Positions 11,933 through 20,770 of a DNA stretch of 64,000 nt are shown piece by piece. Below the pieces are notes generated by a model. The model worked only from the letters and a program-made list of their open reading frames with translations, did not search any database and was not told where the DNA came from. The stretch lies in the NCBI RefSeq assembly GCF_008084145.1, contig NZ_VSDO01000002.1, positions 496,001 to 560,000 on the forward strand, read 5' to 3'. This stretch comes from Paenibacillus faecis. Its GTDB lineage: Bacteria; Bacillota; Bacilli; Paenibacillales; Paenibacillaceae. Each line of letters starts with the position of its first letter. Position 1 is the stretch's first letter. The position numbers and the translations under genes are program-made.

Positions 11933-12992
11933 AAAAAGAAGATTGGGCCGTACGCTGGGCCTTGTGGCGCTCTGCACCGTCTTTGTCGTGTCGACGGGCT
12001 GCGGCCTGCTTCCGAATGAAGAAGAGGAAGAGGTACTGCCGGTTATTACGCCTCCTACGATTTCTAAGAAACCGGAATATGAAGTGCGTTCCGAACCGAT
12101 CGAGCTCAGCGTGAACGCCGTCGGGAAATTGATGAGCCAGCGGGAAGAGCCGCTTTATTTCACGGAGGACGGGCTGCACATCAAAGAAGTGAAGGTCAAG
12201 CCCGGAGACAAGGTGAAGAAAGGCGATGTGCTCATCCAATTGGACGTAGAGCAATTGCAGAGGGATCTGCGCAAGAAGCGCCTGGATTTCCGTCAGCAGG
12301 AAATCACTATGAAAGAAACGCTGCGTACCAAGGATGAAATGAGCGAAGTGGATTTTGAAAAAGCGGCAATCGTCTTTGATGAACAGCGCCAAGAACTCGC
12401 CGATCTTGAGAAGAAAATCGCCGACGGTACACTGAAAGCTCCGTTCGCGGGGACGATTGTATCGATGAGCGCCCAGAAGGGAGCCACGATCAAGGCATAC
12501 GAATCGCTGGGGATCATCTCCGACACTTCCTCGCTGGTTGTAGCCGCCTCTTTCTCCAAAGAAGACTTGGAGAAAATCTCCGTCGGCATGAAGGCCAAGG
12601 TGGATATCAATGCTGCCGGCGTGTTTGACGGCAGAGTCAAGGTCATGCCGGTGAACACCGGCTCCAACAACGGGAACAACGGCAATAACGATGGAAACCA
12701 ACCTCCCGAGAAGGATTCGATCGACAAGTATCTGATCGTTCAGCTCGACAAATGGCCGAAGGACGTTGAGCGCGGCCGCCAGCTCAGCGTTTCGATCGTT
12801 ACGCAGCGGAAGGAGAACGCGGTGCTGATTCCGATTTCCGCCTTGCGCTCCATCGGCTCCCGTACGTATGTACAGGTCATCGAGAAAGATGGGACGAAGC
12901 GTGAAGCCGATGTGGAGGTCGGAATCCAGACCTCGACGGACGTCGAAATTCTTAAAGGGCTCACGCCGGGGCAGAAAGTAGTGGGTCGCTAA
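11895..12992 (+). CDS. efflux-type membrane fusion (adaptor) lipoprotein
   Basis: The protein has 365 aa with an N-terminal signal ending in the lipobox VSTGC (Cys near residue 35). It is a periplasmic-adaptor-like (HlyD/MacA family) protein with a short coiled coil and a lipoyl-like domain: KVKPGDKVKKGDVLIQLD near 97-114 and GTLKAPFAGTIVSM near 182. A low-complexity NNGNNGNNDGN stretch lies near residue 260. The start follows GGAGG. In Gram-positives such lipoproteins work with MacB-like permeases. It overlaps both neighbours. Confidence 0.88.
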   Translation: MFTKWWMEGLSIRKRRLGRTLGLVALCTVFVVSTGCGLLPNEEEEEVLPVITPPTISKKPEYEVRSEPIELSVNAVGKLMSQREEPLYFTEDGLHIKEVKVKPGDKVKKGDVLIQLDVEQLQRDLRKKRLDFRQQEITMKETLRTKDEMSEVDFEKAAIVFDEQRQELADLEKKIADGTLKAPFAGTIVSMSAQKGATIKAYESLGIISDTSSLVVAASFSKEDLEKISVGMKAKVDINAAGVFDGRVKVMPVNTGSNNGNNGNNDGNQPPEKDSIDKYLIVQLDKWPKDVERGRQLSVSIVTQRKENAVLIPISALRSIGSRTYVQVIEKDGTKREADVEVGIQTSTDVEILKGLTPGQKVVGR

Positions 12993-15889
12993 TGGGTCTT
13001 CCTTTACTACGTTTACTGTTCCGCAAAATGTGGAATACCAAATGGCTTACTCTCAGCACCCTGCTCGGACTGGTTGTTGCGGTCTCGTTTACGGTGAGCA
13101 TTCCGATGTACTCGGACGGCTCGCTGAAGCGGGTCGTCTCCAGCACGCTGAAAGCGGAGAGCGAGGGACTGCCTGCGGGTTCCCTGGTTATGAGCTATCA
13201 GGCTCCGGGTGGCGCCAAAACTGATTTGGCCGGGCTTGAAGCGGTAAACCAATATATTGTCGAGGATGTCCCGAAACAAATCGGATTTCCTTATCAGAGT
13301 TATGTCAACACCCGTTCGATCCGGGGAACCGAAGTCTACCCCCAGGATCCGACCAAGGTCGATGCTAGCCGGACGAGAACGATGGGCATCTCTTCGATGA
13401 GCGGCCTGAAGGATCACATCACGGTATCCAACGGGAAGATGTTTTCGGACCAGGTGAGCGGCAATGTGATCGAAGCCATGATGTTGGAAGAGGGGATGTA
13501 CCGGCAGGACCTGCACGTCGGCGATGTAATGGAGTATCCCGTTACCAACGGAGCCAACGTGACATTGAAGGTGAAGATCGTCGGGGTGTTCCAGCCGCTA
13601 AACGATACGGATGCCTACTGGTATCAAGGTCTCGATGGGATGATGAATACGTTCTACGTCAGCGAGAAGGCGTTCCACGAAGGCCTTCTGAAGCAATTAA
13701 ACATACCGATTTACAGTTCCAGCTGGTATTACGCTTTTGATTTGCGGGAGATCAAGACCGGTCAAATCGGGCCGTTGTCCAGTACGCTGGATCGTCTGAA
13801 TATCGAGTTGTACCAGAAGCTGAAGGATACCAAGGTGGACATTTCCTTCGGCAATCTGCTGGACGATTTCCGCAAGCAAAGCTTGCAAATGCAGACGCTG
13901 CTGTTCACGCTGGCGGCGCCGATGATCGCCATGGTCTTTTATTTTATCGTGATGAACGCCCGTCAGTCCCTCGATAAGCAGCAAAGCGACATCGCCGTTT
14001 TGCGGAGCCGGGGCGCTTCAACGAAGCAGATTGTATTTATATATTTGCTGGAAGGGATTCTCCTCGGGGTGGTCTCGCTGATTGCGGGACCGCTGCTGGG
14101 ATGGTTTATGTCCAAGAGCATCGGTTCGGCCGACGGCTTTTTGGCTTTCGTCAACCGGAAATCGATCCCGGTCGGGTTTAACTACGATGCGCTCGCCATG
14201 GGGGCCGCGGCGGTAATCATCGCCATCTTGGCAACGCTGCTGCCGGCGATCTCCTATGCCCGGGCTTCGATCGTCAACGCGAAGCGGAAACAGGCGCGTT
14301 CCGACCGACGACCGGGTTGGCAGCGCTGGTTTATCGATATTCTGCTTATGGGGATAGCCGCATACGGTTACTACCTGTTCTATGAGCGGCAGATGCTGAC
14401 GTTCCAGACCGGAATGACCACGGATGAGCTGCAGGTGCAGCCGTTCCTGTTCTTTGTTCCGGCCTTGGCGATTTTCTCGATCGGCCTGTTCTTTCTGCGG
14501 GTCTTCCCGTGGATTCTCAAACTGATCGGCTGGCTCGGCAAGAAATGGCTGCCCGTTCCGTATTACCTAAGCTTGACGCAGTTGTCGCGTTCGGCATCTT
14601 CCTATTATCCGTTGATGATTCTGCTCGTCTTGACGCTCGGTCTCGGGGTATACAACGCCTCGGCCGCCCGGACGATCGATATCAACTCCACGGAGCGCAC
14701 GCTTTACAAATACGGTGCCGATGTAATCATGCAAACGGTTTGGGAAGCGACGCCGGAGATGTCGAAGAAACCGCCGAGCAAAAACGGTCAGGGGCAAGGC
14801 GGCTCCGGGGGGGCAGGCGGCGGAGGCCAAGGCGGAGGACAGGGAGGTCCCGGGGGCGGTCAGGGCTCAGGACAACAACCGCCCGCCAAACTGATATATT
14901 CGGAGCCTCCGTTCGAAGCGTTTCGCCAGCTTGAAGGCGTGGAGCATGCCGCCCGCGTGCTGCAAACGAAAGGCAATATCATTATTTCCGGCCGTTCGGC
15001 AGGGCAAGGGAATATCATGGGGATCGACAATGTCGATTTCGCCAAGGTCGCCTGGTTCCGGAACGATCTTTTTCCCGCACATCCTTATCAATATTTGAAT
15101 CTATTGGGGATGAACGAGAGCGCCGCTCTGATTCCGTCAAACTTGGCGGAGAAATACAAACTGAAAGCCGGCGATGTATTCACGGTTTCCATGGGTGAGG
15201 CGACGATGGAATTTGCCGTCTACGGCATCCTTCCTTATTGGCCTAGTCAATATCCGGACGATAAGCCGTTTATCATCGCCAATCTGGATTATATTTACGA
15301 TCAATCGCCGCTCGTTCCGTACGAAGTCTGGCTGAAGATGAAGCCGGATGCGAAGGTGGCTCCGCTGATTACGAAGCTGGCGGAGAAGAACATCGATCTT
15401 TACTCCGTCAAGGATGTGAGAAGCGAACTCGCCGCGCAAAGCAAGCATCCGACACGGGGCGGAGTGTTCGGCATCCTGAGTTTGGGATTCATCGTATCGG
15501 TCATCGTTTCTTTGATCGGTTACGTGTTGTACTGGTTCTTTAATTTGTCGGGCCGTGTCGTGCAGTTCGGGATTTTGCGCGCGATGGGATTATCGCGGAA
15601 ACAATTGACCTTTATGCTGTTGACCGAACAAATTTTGACGGCGGGTCTTTCCATCGTACTGGGGATCGTGATCGGGAAAGTCGCCGGCCAGCTGTATCTT
15701 CCGTTTTTGCAAACGACGGATAACGTTACGACGCAGGTGCCGCCATTCCGCATCATCTTCAACTCTTCGGATACGCTGAAACTTTATGTGGTTGTCCTGG
15801 TGATGTTGTTAATGGGAGCCGGGCTGTTGTTCTGGCAAATCCGGCGCCTCCGTGTTCATCAGGCCGTGAAGATGGGAGAGGAGCGGTAA
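12992..15889 (+). CDS. FtsX-type ABC transporter permease (double domain)
   Basis: The 965 aa read as two FtsX/MacB permease halves. The first has a membrane segment near 20-42, an extracellular domain to about 300, then three segments (about 305, 350 and 395). Two linker segments lie near 450 and 495. The second half has a segment near 540, an extracellular domain, and three C-terminal segments (about 830, 880 and 935). A Gly/Gln-rich tract sits near residues 590-632 in the second outer domain. The start overlaps the adaptor stop by one base. Export or mechanotransmission, not import, is the usual role. Confidence 0.88.
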   Translation: MGLPLLRLLFRKMWNTKWLTLSTLLGLVVAVSFTVSIPMYSDGSLKRVVSSTLKAESEGLPAGSLVMSYQAPGGAKTDLAGLEAVNQYIVEDVPKQIGFPYQSYVNTRSIRGTEVYPQDPTKVDASRTRTMGISSMSGLKDHITVSNGKMFSDQVSGNVIEAMMLEEGMYRQDLHVGDVMEYPVTNGANVTLKVKIVGVFQPLNDTDAYWYQGLDGMMNTFYVSEKAFHEGLLKQLNIPIYSSSWYYAFDLREIKTGQIGPLSSTLDRLNIELYQKLKDTKVDISFGNLLDDFRKQSLQMQTLLFTLAAPMIAMVFYFIVMNARQSLDKQQSDIAVLRSRGASTKQIVFIYLLEGILLGVVSLIAGPLLGWFMSKSIGSADGFLAFVNRKSIPVGFNYDALAMGAAAVIIAILATLLPAISYARASIVNAKRKQARSDRRPGWQRWFIDILLMGIAAYGYYLFYERQMLTFQTGMTTDELQVQPFLFFVPALAIFSIGLFFLRVFPWILKLIGWLGKKWLPVPYYLSLTQLSRSASSYYPLMILLVLTLGLGVYNASAARTIDINSTERTLYKYGADVIMQTVWEATPEMSKKPPSKNGQGQGGSGGAGGGGQGGGQGGPGGGQGSGQQPPAKLIYSEPPFEAFRQLEGVEHAARVLQTKGNIIISGRSAGQGNIMGIDNVDFAKVAWFRNDLFPAHPYQYLNLLGMNESAALIPSNLAEKYKLKAGDVFTVSMGEATMEFAVYGILPYWPSQYPDDKPFIIANLDYIYDQSPLVPYEVWLKMKPDAKVAPLITKLAEKNIDLYSVKDVRSELAAQSKHPTRGGVFGILSLGFIVSVIVSLIGYVLYWFFNLSGRVVQFGILRAMGLSRKQLTFMLLTEQILTAGLSIVLGIVIGKVAGQLYLPFLQTTDNVTTQVPPFRIIFNSSDTLKLYVVVLVMLLMGAGLLFWQIRRLRVHQAVKMGEER

Positions 15890-15891
15890 AG

Positions 15892-16791
15892 ATGAGTATG
15901 ATCCATTGCGAAGGATTGGTTAAAATTTTCAAGTCGGAAGACATCGAGGTCGTCGCGCTCCAAGGCCTGAACTTGACGGTTGAGGAAGGCGAGATGATGG
16001 CCATCATCGGGAATAGCGGCAGCGGGAAATCGACGCTGCTCAATATGCTCGGCGGCCTCGACCGTCCCTCCGCGGGCCAGGTTCATGTCGGGGGATGGGA
16101 CCTGCTCAAAATTTCGGACGATCAATTGGTGGAATACAAGCGAAAGACGGTAGGCTTCGTATGGCAGAACAACGCCAGAAACCTGCTGCCTTACTTGACG
16201 GCTCTGGAAAACGTAGAGATGCCGATGCTGCTGACCGGAAAGCTGGATCGGGCTTACGCCAAACAGCTTTTGGAATGGGTGGGGTTGAAAGATCGGATGC
16301 ATAACAAGCTCCACCAGCTTTCCGGCGGGGAACAGCAGCGTGTGGCCATCGCCATTTCCCTTTCCAACCGCCCGAAAATGCTGCTCGCCGACGAACCTAC
16401 AGGTTCTGTGGATACGGCCACTTCGGATAAGATCATGGATATTTTCAGGAAAGTCAATAAGGAATTGGGCATTACGATCGTTATCGTAACCCATGATTTA
16501 ACCTTGGCCGGCAAAGTGGACCGGGTTGTCGCCATCCGCGACGGATTGACGAGTACGGAATTTGTGAAGCGAAATCCGAATCTGGATCTGGCCGCCGGGG
16601 ACGCCGGATTGGGTGGCGGAGGTTTGCAGGAAGTGCATGAAGCGTTTGTGGTCGTTGACCGGGTCGGTCGGCTGCAGGTGCCCAAGGAGTATTTGGAGGC
16701 CGTGGGTATCGGCGGACGCGCTAGCATGGAATTTGATGGAGAGAAGATCGTCATTACGGCGCCGAAATCACTGGAGGGGGATAAGTCATGA
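15892..16791 (+). CDS. second MacB/LolD-type ABC ATP-binding protein
   Basis: A 299-aa ATPase with Walker A GNSGSGKST, signature LSGGEQQR, Walker B MLLADEPTGSVD and switch histidine VTHD. About 70 residues follow the ABC core, including a Gly-rich turn (AGDAGLGGGG) and a small beta-rich tail, unlike the first ATPase. Two non-identical ATPases serving one two-domain permease suggest an asymmetric NBD pair. It starts two bases after the permease stop and overlaps the next gene by ATGA. Confidence 0.9.
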   Translation: MSMIHCEGLVKIFKSEDIEVVALQGLNLTVEEGEMMAIIGNSGSGKSTLLNMLGGLDRPSAGQVHVGGWDLLKISDDQLVEYKRKTVGFVWQNNARNLLPYLTALENVEMPMLLTGKLDRAYAKQLLEWVGLKDRMHNKLHQLSGGEQQRVAIAISLSNRPKMLLADEPTGSVDTATSDKIMDIFRKVNKELGITIVIVTHDLTLAGKVDRVVAIRDGLTSTEFVKRNPNLDLAAGDAGLGGGGLQEVHEAFVVVDRVGRLQVPKEYLEAVGIGGRASMEFDGEKIVITAPKSLEGDKS

Positions 16792-18284
16792 ATAACAGCA
16801 AATCCGGAAAGCTGAGAAAGACGCTAACGGTCACACTGGCTGCGACAATGGCATTGGGGTTGCTGTCCGGCTGTAACGGGAGTAAGGCGGCGTCGGAGAA
16901 AGAGGAGAAAGTGCTGCGTATCGGCATGATGTACGGGAGCTCGGACGACTCCTGGTTCCGCCAGCAGTACACGGACATTTTCGAATATACCAATCCGAAT
17001 ATCAAAATCGAGTTGGTGACCGCCATCGATAACAACCAATACCGTTACAGCGACGGTTCGGAGCCTTATGAACAACCGGATCAATTGGAGAGCATGAAGA
17101 AGATCATGACCGGCAGCAACCCTGTGGATGTCGTCGTCGCGGACACGGGGACTCTGAAACAATTGATTGAGGAAAACCTGGTGAAGCCGCTTGATCCGAT
17201 GATTCAAGAGGATAAGTTCGATACGAGCGATTTCGTGCCGGCCGTCATTGACGGCCTCAAGGACCTGGGGGGCGGAACGCTTTACGGGCTGGCCCCATCG
17301 TTCAGTTCGTCGGCACTTTACTATAATAAAAAATTGTTTACCGATGCCGGGGTAGAGCCGCCTACGGATAAATCAACCTGGGATGATATTTTCAACAAGG
17401 CCCGTCTCGTGGCGAAAGGCGAAGGGAAGGACCGCGTGTTCGGCTTCTCCTTCAACCGCTACAGAGGCCAGGATCCGTTTTGGGATATGCAATACTCCTA
17501 CATGAGCGGTCTCCAATTGAAAACTTTCGATGACAAAGCGGAAACGATGACGGTCAACTCTCCGCAGTGGATCAAAGTTTGGGAGACGATCAGCAAATTG
17601 GCCAAGGACAAAATCATGCCGGATAACTCCAGTTATGATCCGAACGAACCTTGGACCCCGCTCAGCGACGACCTGTTCCTCTCCGGAAAAGTGGCGATGA
17701 CGATCGAAGGCAGCCATTATATTAACGAGTTGGCTGACGCGAACAATAATGCCGCCAAAATTAAAAATTTCAAGCCGGTGGACTGGGACGTGGTGACGAT
17801 GCCTGTTCATCCGGAGAAACCGGATGTAGGCGGCAACATCAATCTCAGCAATACGTTCTCGATTAACAACAACGCTCCGAATGCCGAAGCGGCGTGGCAG
17901 TTCATCAAGTTTGTTAACGGAGAAGAATTCGCGAAGCTGAAATCCCGGAGCAACACGTATGAGATGGTGTCCCGCAAATCTTATATCCAGCCAAAACAGG
18001 GATTGTCCTATAATATTCAGGCTTTTTATTCGCTGAAGCCTTTCCCGCCTACCAATGCCAAGACCGATAAATTGATGATGGAGAAACCGGGTCTTTACAG
18101 CGTGACAACCGTGGGGAGAATCTACTTCCAGCAAGTGATGGAGAACAAGAAGACGCCGGAGGAGGCGCTCAAGGAATGGGCGGAGAAGGGGAACAAGATG
18201 CTCCAGGAAATCAAGCTCAATCCGAAAACGCAATTCCAGGAAGACGGTACGCCGTTCGTACCTGAAGAGGCAACGAAAGGTTAA
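16788..18284 (+). CDS. extracellular solute-binding lipoprotein (family 1 type)
   Basis: The 498 aa have a lipoprotein signal LGLLSGC (Cys near residue 29) and the two-lobe architecture of carbohydrate-binding proteins, with SSALYYNKKLFTDAGVEPP near residue 165 as the typical family-1 segment and DVVTMPVHPEKPDVGG later. It is the last gene of an otherwise exporter-like operon, coupled by ATGA to the second ATPase. The ligand is unknown. It may act as a sensor or accessory, not as an import receptor. Confidence 0.85.
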   Translation: MNNSKSGKLRKTLTVTLAATMALGLLSGCNGSKAASEKEEKVLRIGMMYGSSDDSWFRQQYTDIFEYTNPNIKIELVTAIDNNQYRYSDGSEPYEQPDQLESMKKIMTGSNPVDVVVADTGTLKQLIEENLVKPLDPMIQEDKFDTSDFVPAVIDGLKDLGGGTLYGLAPSFSSSALYYNKKLFTDAGVEPPTDKSTWDDIFNKARLVAKGEGKDRVFGFSFNRYRGQDPFWDMQYSYMSGLQLKTFDDKAETMTVNSPQWIKVWETISKLAKDKIMPDNSSYDPNEPWTPLSDDLFLSGKVAMTIEGSHYINELADANNNAAKIKNFKPVDWDVVTMPVHPEKPDVGGNINLSNTFSINNNAPNAEAAWQFIKFVNGEEFAKLKSRSNTYEMVSRKSYIQPKQGLSYNIQAFYSLKPFPPTNAKTDKLMMEKPGLYSVTTVGRIYFQQVMENKKTPEEALKEWAEKGNKMLQEIKLNPKTQFQEDGTPFVPEEATKG

Positions 18285-18299
18285 CCGCAGAGCCTATGG

Positions 18300-18327
18300 G
18301 CCGCCCTTAAAAAGGGCGGCTTTTTTT
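18300..18327 (+). terminator. terminator of the ABC/adaptor/SBP operon
   Basis: GCCGCCCTT (18300-18308) pairs with AAGGGCGGC (18312-18320) and is followed by seven T, 16 bases after the last stop codon. Confidence 0.92.
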
Positions 18328-18394
18328 GTCGGGAATTGGGTAATCTATAGGTAAGATGGGAAGGCTTCATAATACGACGAAAGGAGTAAAGAGG

Positions 18395-18559
18395 ATGCGC
18401 TGGGTGTACTTTAACAAGCTGTACAGAACAAAATTTCAGGCGGGCTGTCTTGCCCGGAGATTGGAACATGACGGTTGGATTTACGGGTTTGACGAAATGC
18501 GGGCGATTGAAATTTTTCGATCGAGAAAAGGAAAATATGGAGTAAGATTTATCCCTTAA
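18395..18559 (+). CDS. small conserved-looking basic protein, function unknown
   Basis: This 54-aa ORF begins at an ATG nine bases after AAGGAG; an earlier in-frame ATG at 18356 lacks a site. It is rich in Arg/Lys and aromatic residues (MRWVYFNKLY at the start, KGKYGVRFIP at the end), with no membrane segment and no motif I recognise. It lies alone between the operon terminator and the tRNA promoter. Confidence 0.55.
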   Translation: MRWVYFNKLYRTKFQAGCLARRLEHDGWIYGFDEMRAIEIFRSRKGKYGVRFIP

Positions 18560-18562
18560 CCC

Positions 18563-18592
18563 TTGACTTGGAGGGCAGTAATCGTGTATATT
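18563..18592 (+). promoter_or_regulatory. promoter of the tRNA pair
   Basis: TTGACT (18563-18568), an 18-base spacer and TATATT (18587-18592) lie 22 bases before the first tRNA. Confidence 0.7.
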
Positions 18593-18614
18593 ATTGATTG
18601 TCGCTATTTACTGA

Positions 18615-18688
<74 letters not shown>

Positions 18689-18708
18689 TCTAAATTTGTT
18701 TGGAACGC

Positions 18709-18782
18709 GGGCCCTTAGCTCAGTTGGTTAGAGCGGTCGGCTCATAACCGATTGGTCACAGGTTCGAGTCCTGTAGGGCCCA
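18709..18782 (+). tRNA. tRNA with CAT anticodon, probably Ile2 (lysidine type)
   Basis: A 74-base cloverleaf; acceptor GGGCCCT pairs perfectly with AGGGCCC. The anticodon loop CTCATAA and overall body resemble the TilS-modified tRNA-Ile2 of Bacillus more than elongator tRNA-Met, whose loop is usually TTCATAC. Amino acid identity is therefore an inference. CCA is not encoded. Confidence 0.75.
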
Positions 18783-18792
18783 TATGTAAGAG

Positions 18793-18818
18793 AACCCCTT
18801 GCCTAGCAAGGGGTTTTT
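18793..18818 (+). terminator. terminator of the tRNA pair
   Basis: AACCCCTTGC (18793-18802) pairs with GCAAGGGGTT (18806-18815) and runs into five T, ten bases after the second tRNA. Confidence 0.9.
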
Positions 18819-19003
18819 GCTTCGGGGCTTTAGCCAGTTGAGCTTGCGAAGCGTGCGAAACAAAAAATCACCTGACGGGGTCGTTATCATAGGAATGTTC
18901 AAGCTACTATGTATAACGAAAGGAAAAGGTAGCTTAATGGCTAATCGAAGTGATATGTCACATAACAAAGAGGCGTCTAGTGTGCTTCCAAGCTTCCTAC
19001 TCC

Positions 19004-19190
19004 AAAAAGATGCAAATCTGCAGGAATTTTAGGCCGATTCCCGAGGGAATGCGAAAAAAGATGCAAATCTGCAGGCATTTCCAGCGATTTTAGAGAAACG
19101 AGCCGGTTTCGTCGAAAATTCCTGCAGATTTGCAGGTATTTAGAAATTTTGAGTCCAAACAGGAAAAAAGCATGCACATATGCAGGAATT
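19004..19190. repeat. cluster of four 27-bp repeats with a TGCAAATCTGCA core
   Basis: Copies lie at 19004-19030, 19054-19080 and 19164-19190 in one orientation and at 19115-19141 in the opposite one. The shared core is AGATGCAAATCTGCAGGAAT with small changes; the fourth copy reads GCATGCACATATGCAGG. Each copy holds an imperfect palindrome (TGCA-N4-TGCA). Start-to-start spacing is 50, 61 and 49 bases. No convincing gene lies in 18819-19190, so this is a non-coding repeat island. Confidence 0.8.
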
Positions 19191-19535
19191 CTATGTTATC
19201 AAGGTGGTCTGAAGGGGGACTAGTAATAATCGCACCCCTTCAGGGGTAGTCAAAAGCGGCAACGGCATAGTAGCTTGAACGAAATGAAAGCTAGCGCCTT
19301 TAGACGCGAGCCGGTAATAAAGGCTTATAGCCTTAAAGCAAACCACCCGTTCACACGGATTGTTGTCCGTCCATTTGGTGACCACCTCGTAAGTGCTGCT
19401 GGTGACGCTGGAGCCCCTAAACATGGTTTTTCCATCCAGTAACCCGTCCGTATAAGCATAAGTTTTAGCCTGAAACATAACGGCCAACAGTGAGAAAAAA
19501 GCGGCTGAACCTACCATTTTCCATACTTTTCGCAT
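19191..19535 (-). CDS. small secreted protein, C-terminus possibly disrupted
   Basis: The 114-aa product begins with a clear signal peptide (MRKVWKM plus a hydrophobic core, cleavage near AYA at residue 28) and the start follows AAGGAGGGA. The mature start YTDGLLDG and the WTDNNP stretch read like a small secreted Paenibacillus family, but after TDNN the sequence loses low-complexity secreted character and ends exactly at the edge of the last repeat copy. Another frame continues as NGWFAL before a stop. I suspect a frameshift or a truncated gene. Confidence 0.5.
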   Translation of the reverse strand: MRKVWKMVGSAAFFSLLAVMFQAKTYAYTDGLLDGKTMFRGSSVTSSTYEVVTKWTDNNPCERVVCFKAISLYYRLASKGASFHFVQATMPLPLLTTPEGVRLLLVPLQTTLIT

Positions 19536-19843
19536 AATCTCCCTCCTTTGAACATTTTATTGATGCCAGAATAACATATCTACTATTTAATATATATAAA
19601 TCGGAAGATTCATACGATCTCCGTCCGTTTTACCAAGCAGGTCAATTTTCTCCTAGTAAAAAAGCCGTTCCAAAGGCGGGGCAGCGTGAATTCGTCATCA
19701 CACCGCATCCAAGCGGATCACTTTGGAGAAACTTTTTGGAGTTTCGGTGCGTTAGTAATATATGGGTAGTTCTTATGTAGATTCTTAAGATGATTCACGT
19801 TTATGTTCCACTTATGCATAGAAGAAGTCGGGGAGCGGTTAAG
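19536..19843. other. 308-base intergenic region, no gene seen
   Basis: The stretch is AT-rich near 19570-19600 and contains an imperfect repeat of TTTGGAG (near 19721-19741). No RNA gene, terminator or clear promoter could be supported on either strand. Confidence 0.5.
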
Positions 19844-20743
19844 ATGAACTATTGGCAAAAAGGGCTGGTTATCGGGATTACAACTTTATCGCTGTTTACG
19901 GGGAGCCTTTCGGCTTTTGCGCAATCGGCTACGAACGCACCGAGCGTTTATATTAACGGGAAGCTGGAATGGGAGGCCATTCAGCAGCGCAACCGGACCT
20001 TTGTCCCGCTTGCGGCCTTGAAAGATCCGGCCTGGAGCATCGGCTATGAAGCAAAGACGAGGTCCGTGGTGTTATCCAGCCCGGGGCAAAAAAAGACGAT
20101 TCAACTGAAACAGGGACAGAAGAGCGCCGAGGTGAACGGCAAAACGAAGGCCCTGGATGCGGCCGTAATCATGAAAGATGGGCGCACCTATGTGCCGCTC
20201 CGATTTATTTCGGAAGAATTAAACGCGTTTGTCAGTTATAATAAAGAGCGGAATCGCGTCGTGATTCGGACGCCGGAAGGACAACGCGATTATGACACTC
20301 TCATGGGCGGGGATTTGGCCAAAGCCCGGGAAGTAGCCGTCGGTTTGCAGCTCGTATATGATAATACGTTCAAGGAGCTTCCCGTCACCGGGGAGGGGTT
20401 CACCACCACCCACACTTTTCCCAAAGGAGAGGCACTCAGATTGCTGCGGGACTACAAAGGAATGACCTGGTATGCGGAAGTGAATGAAGAAGGCTTGCTG
20501 ACGGTCAAGTGGCAGAAAGATGCTTTGGGTGACAAAACAGAGGCGGGTGTTCCTCCTAAACCATTTCCTGAAGCGGTTTTTTTCAGCGAGAACCCTATGG
20601 TAGAACTGCTGATTTACGGAACGGTTAACAAAGAAGGGGTATACGAGGAAGCCGGGCGAATAGATCAGGGCCAAGCGGGGCCGTATCAGAACGCTAGAAT
20701 CGTTCCGGTGGAGGGAGAAGAACGAACCGATCGGCGACACTAA
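19844..20743 (+). CDS. secreted protein with copper amine oxidase N-terminal-like domain
   Basis: The start at 19844 follows GGGGAGCGG; an ATG 54 bases upstream has no site. The 299 aa have a signal peptide (to about 28), then a stalk/copper-amine-oxidase-N-like domain in which RTFVPLAAL and RTYVPLRFISEELNA are the paired signature segments, and a C-terminal part I do not recognise. Such domains are common in cell-surface proteins of Paenibacillus and bind no known metal here. It is one of three such proteins in the window. Confidence 0.75.
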   Translation: MNYWQKGLVIGITTLSLFTGSLSAFAQSATNAPSVYINGKLEWEAIQQRNRTFVPLAALKDPAWSIGYEAKTRSVVLSSPGQKKTIQLKQGQKSAEVNGKTKALDAAVIMKDGRTYVPLRFISEELNAFVSYNKERNRVVIRTPEGQRDYDTLMGGDLAKAREVAVGLQLVYDNTFKELPVTGEGFTTTHTFPKGEALRLLRDYKGMTWYAEVNEEGLLTVKWQKDALGDKTEAGVPPKPFPEAVFFSENPMVELLIYGTVNKEGVYEEAGRIDQGQAGPYQNARIVPVEGEERTDRRH

Positions 20744-20770
20744 CAACATGACTTACAAAGGAGTATCTGA

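Noticed and set aside
18756..18968. Minus-strand frame of 70 codons across the second tRNA
   Set aside because: It overlaps the tRNA gene and its terminator and reads like the translated tRNA artefact common in annotations; no ribosome site.
18799..19032. Forward frame of 77 codons after the tRNA terminator
   Set aside because: It begins inside the terminator stem, lacks a ribosome site at its start and ends in the repeat cluster. A weak AAAGGAAAAGG near 18920 would give only a short product.
19004..19190. CRISPR-like array
   Set aside because: Only four copies, mixed orientation, imperfect identity and no cas genes in the window.
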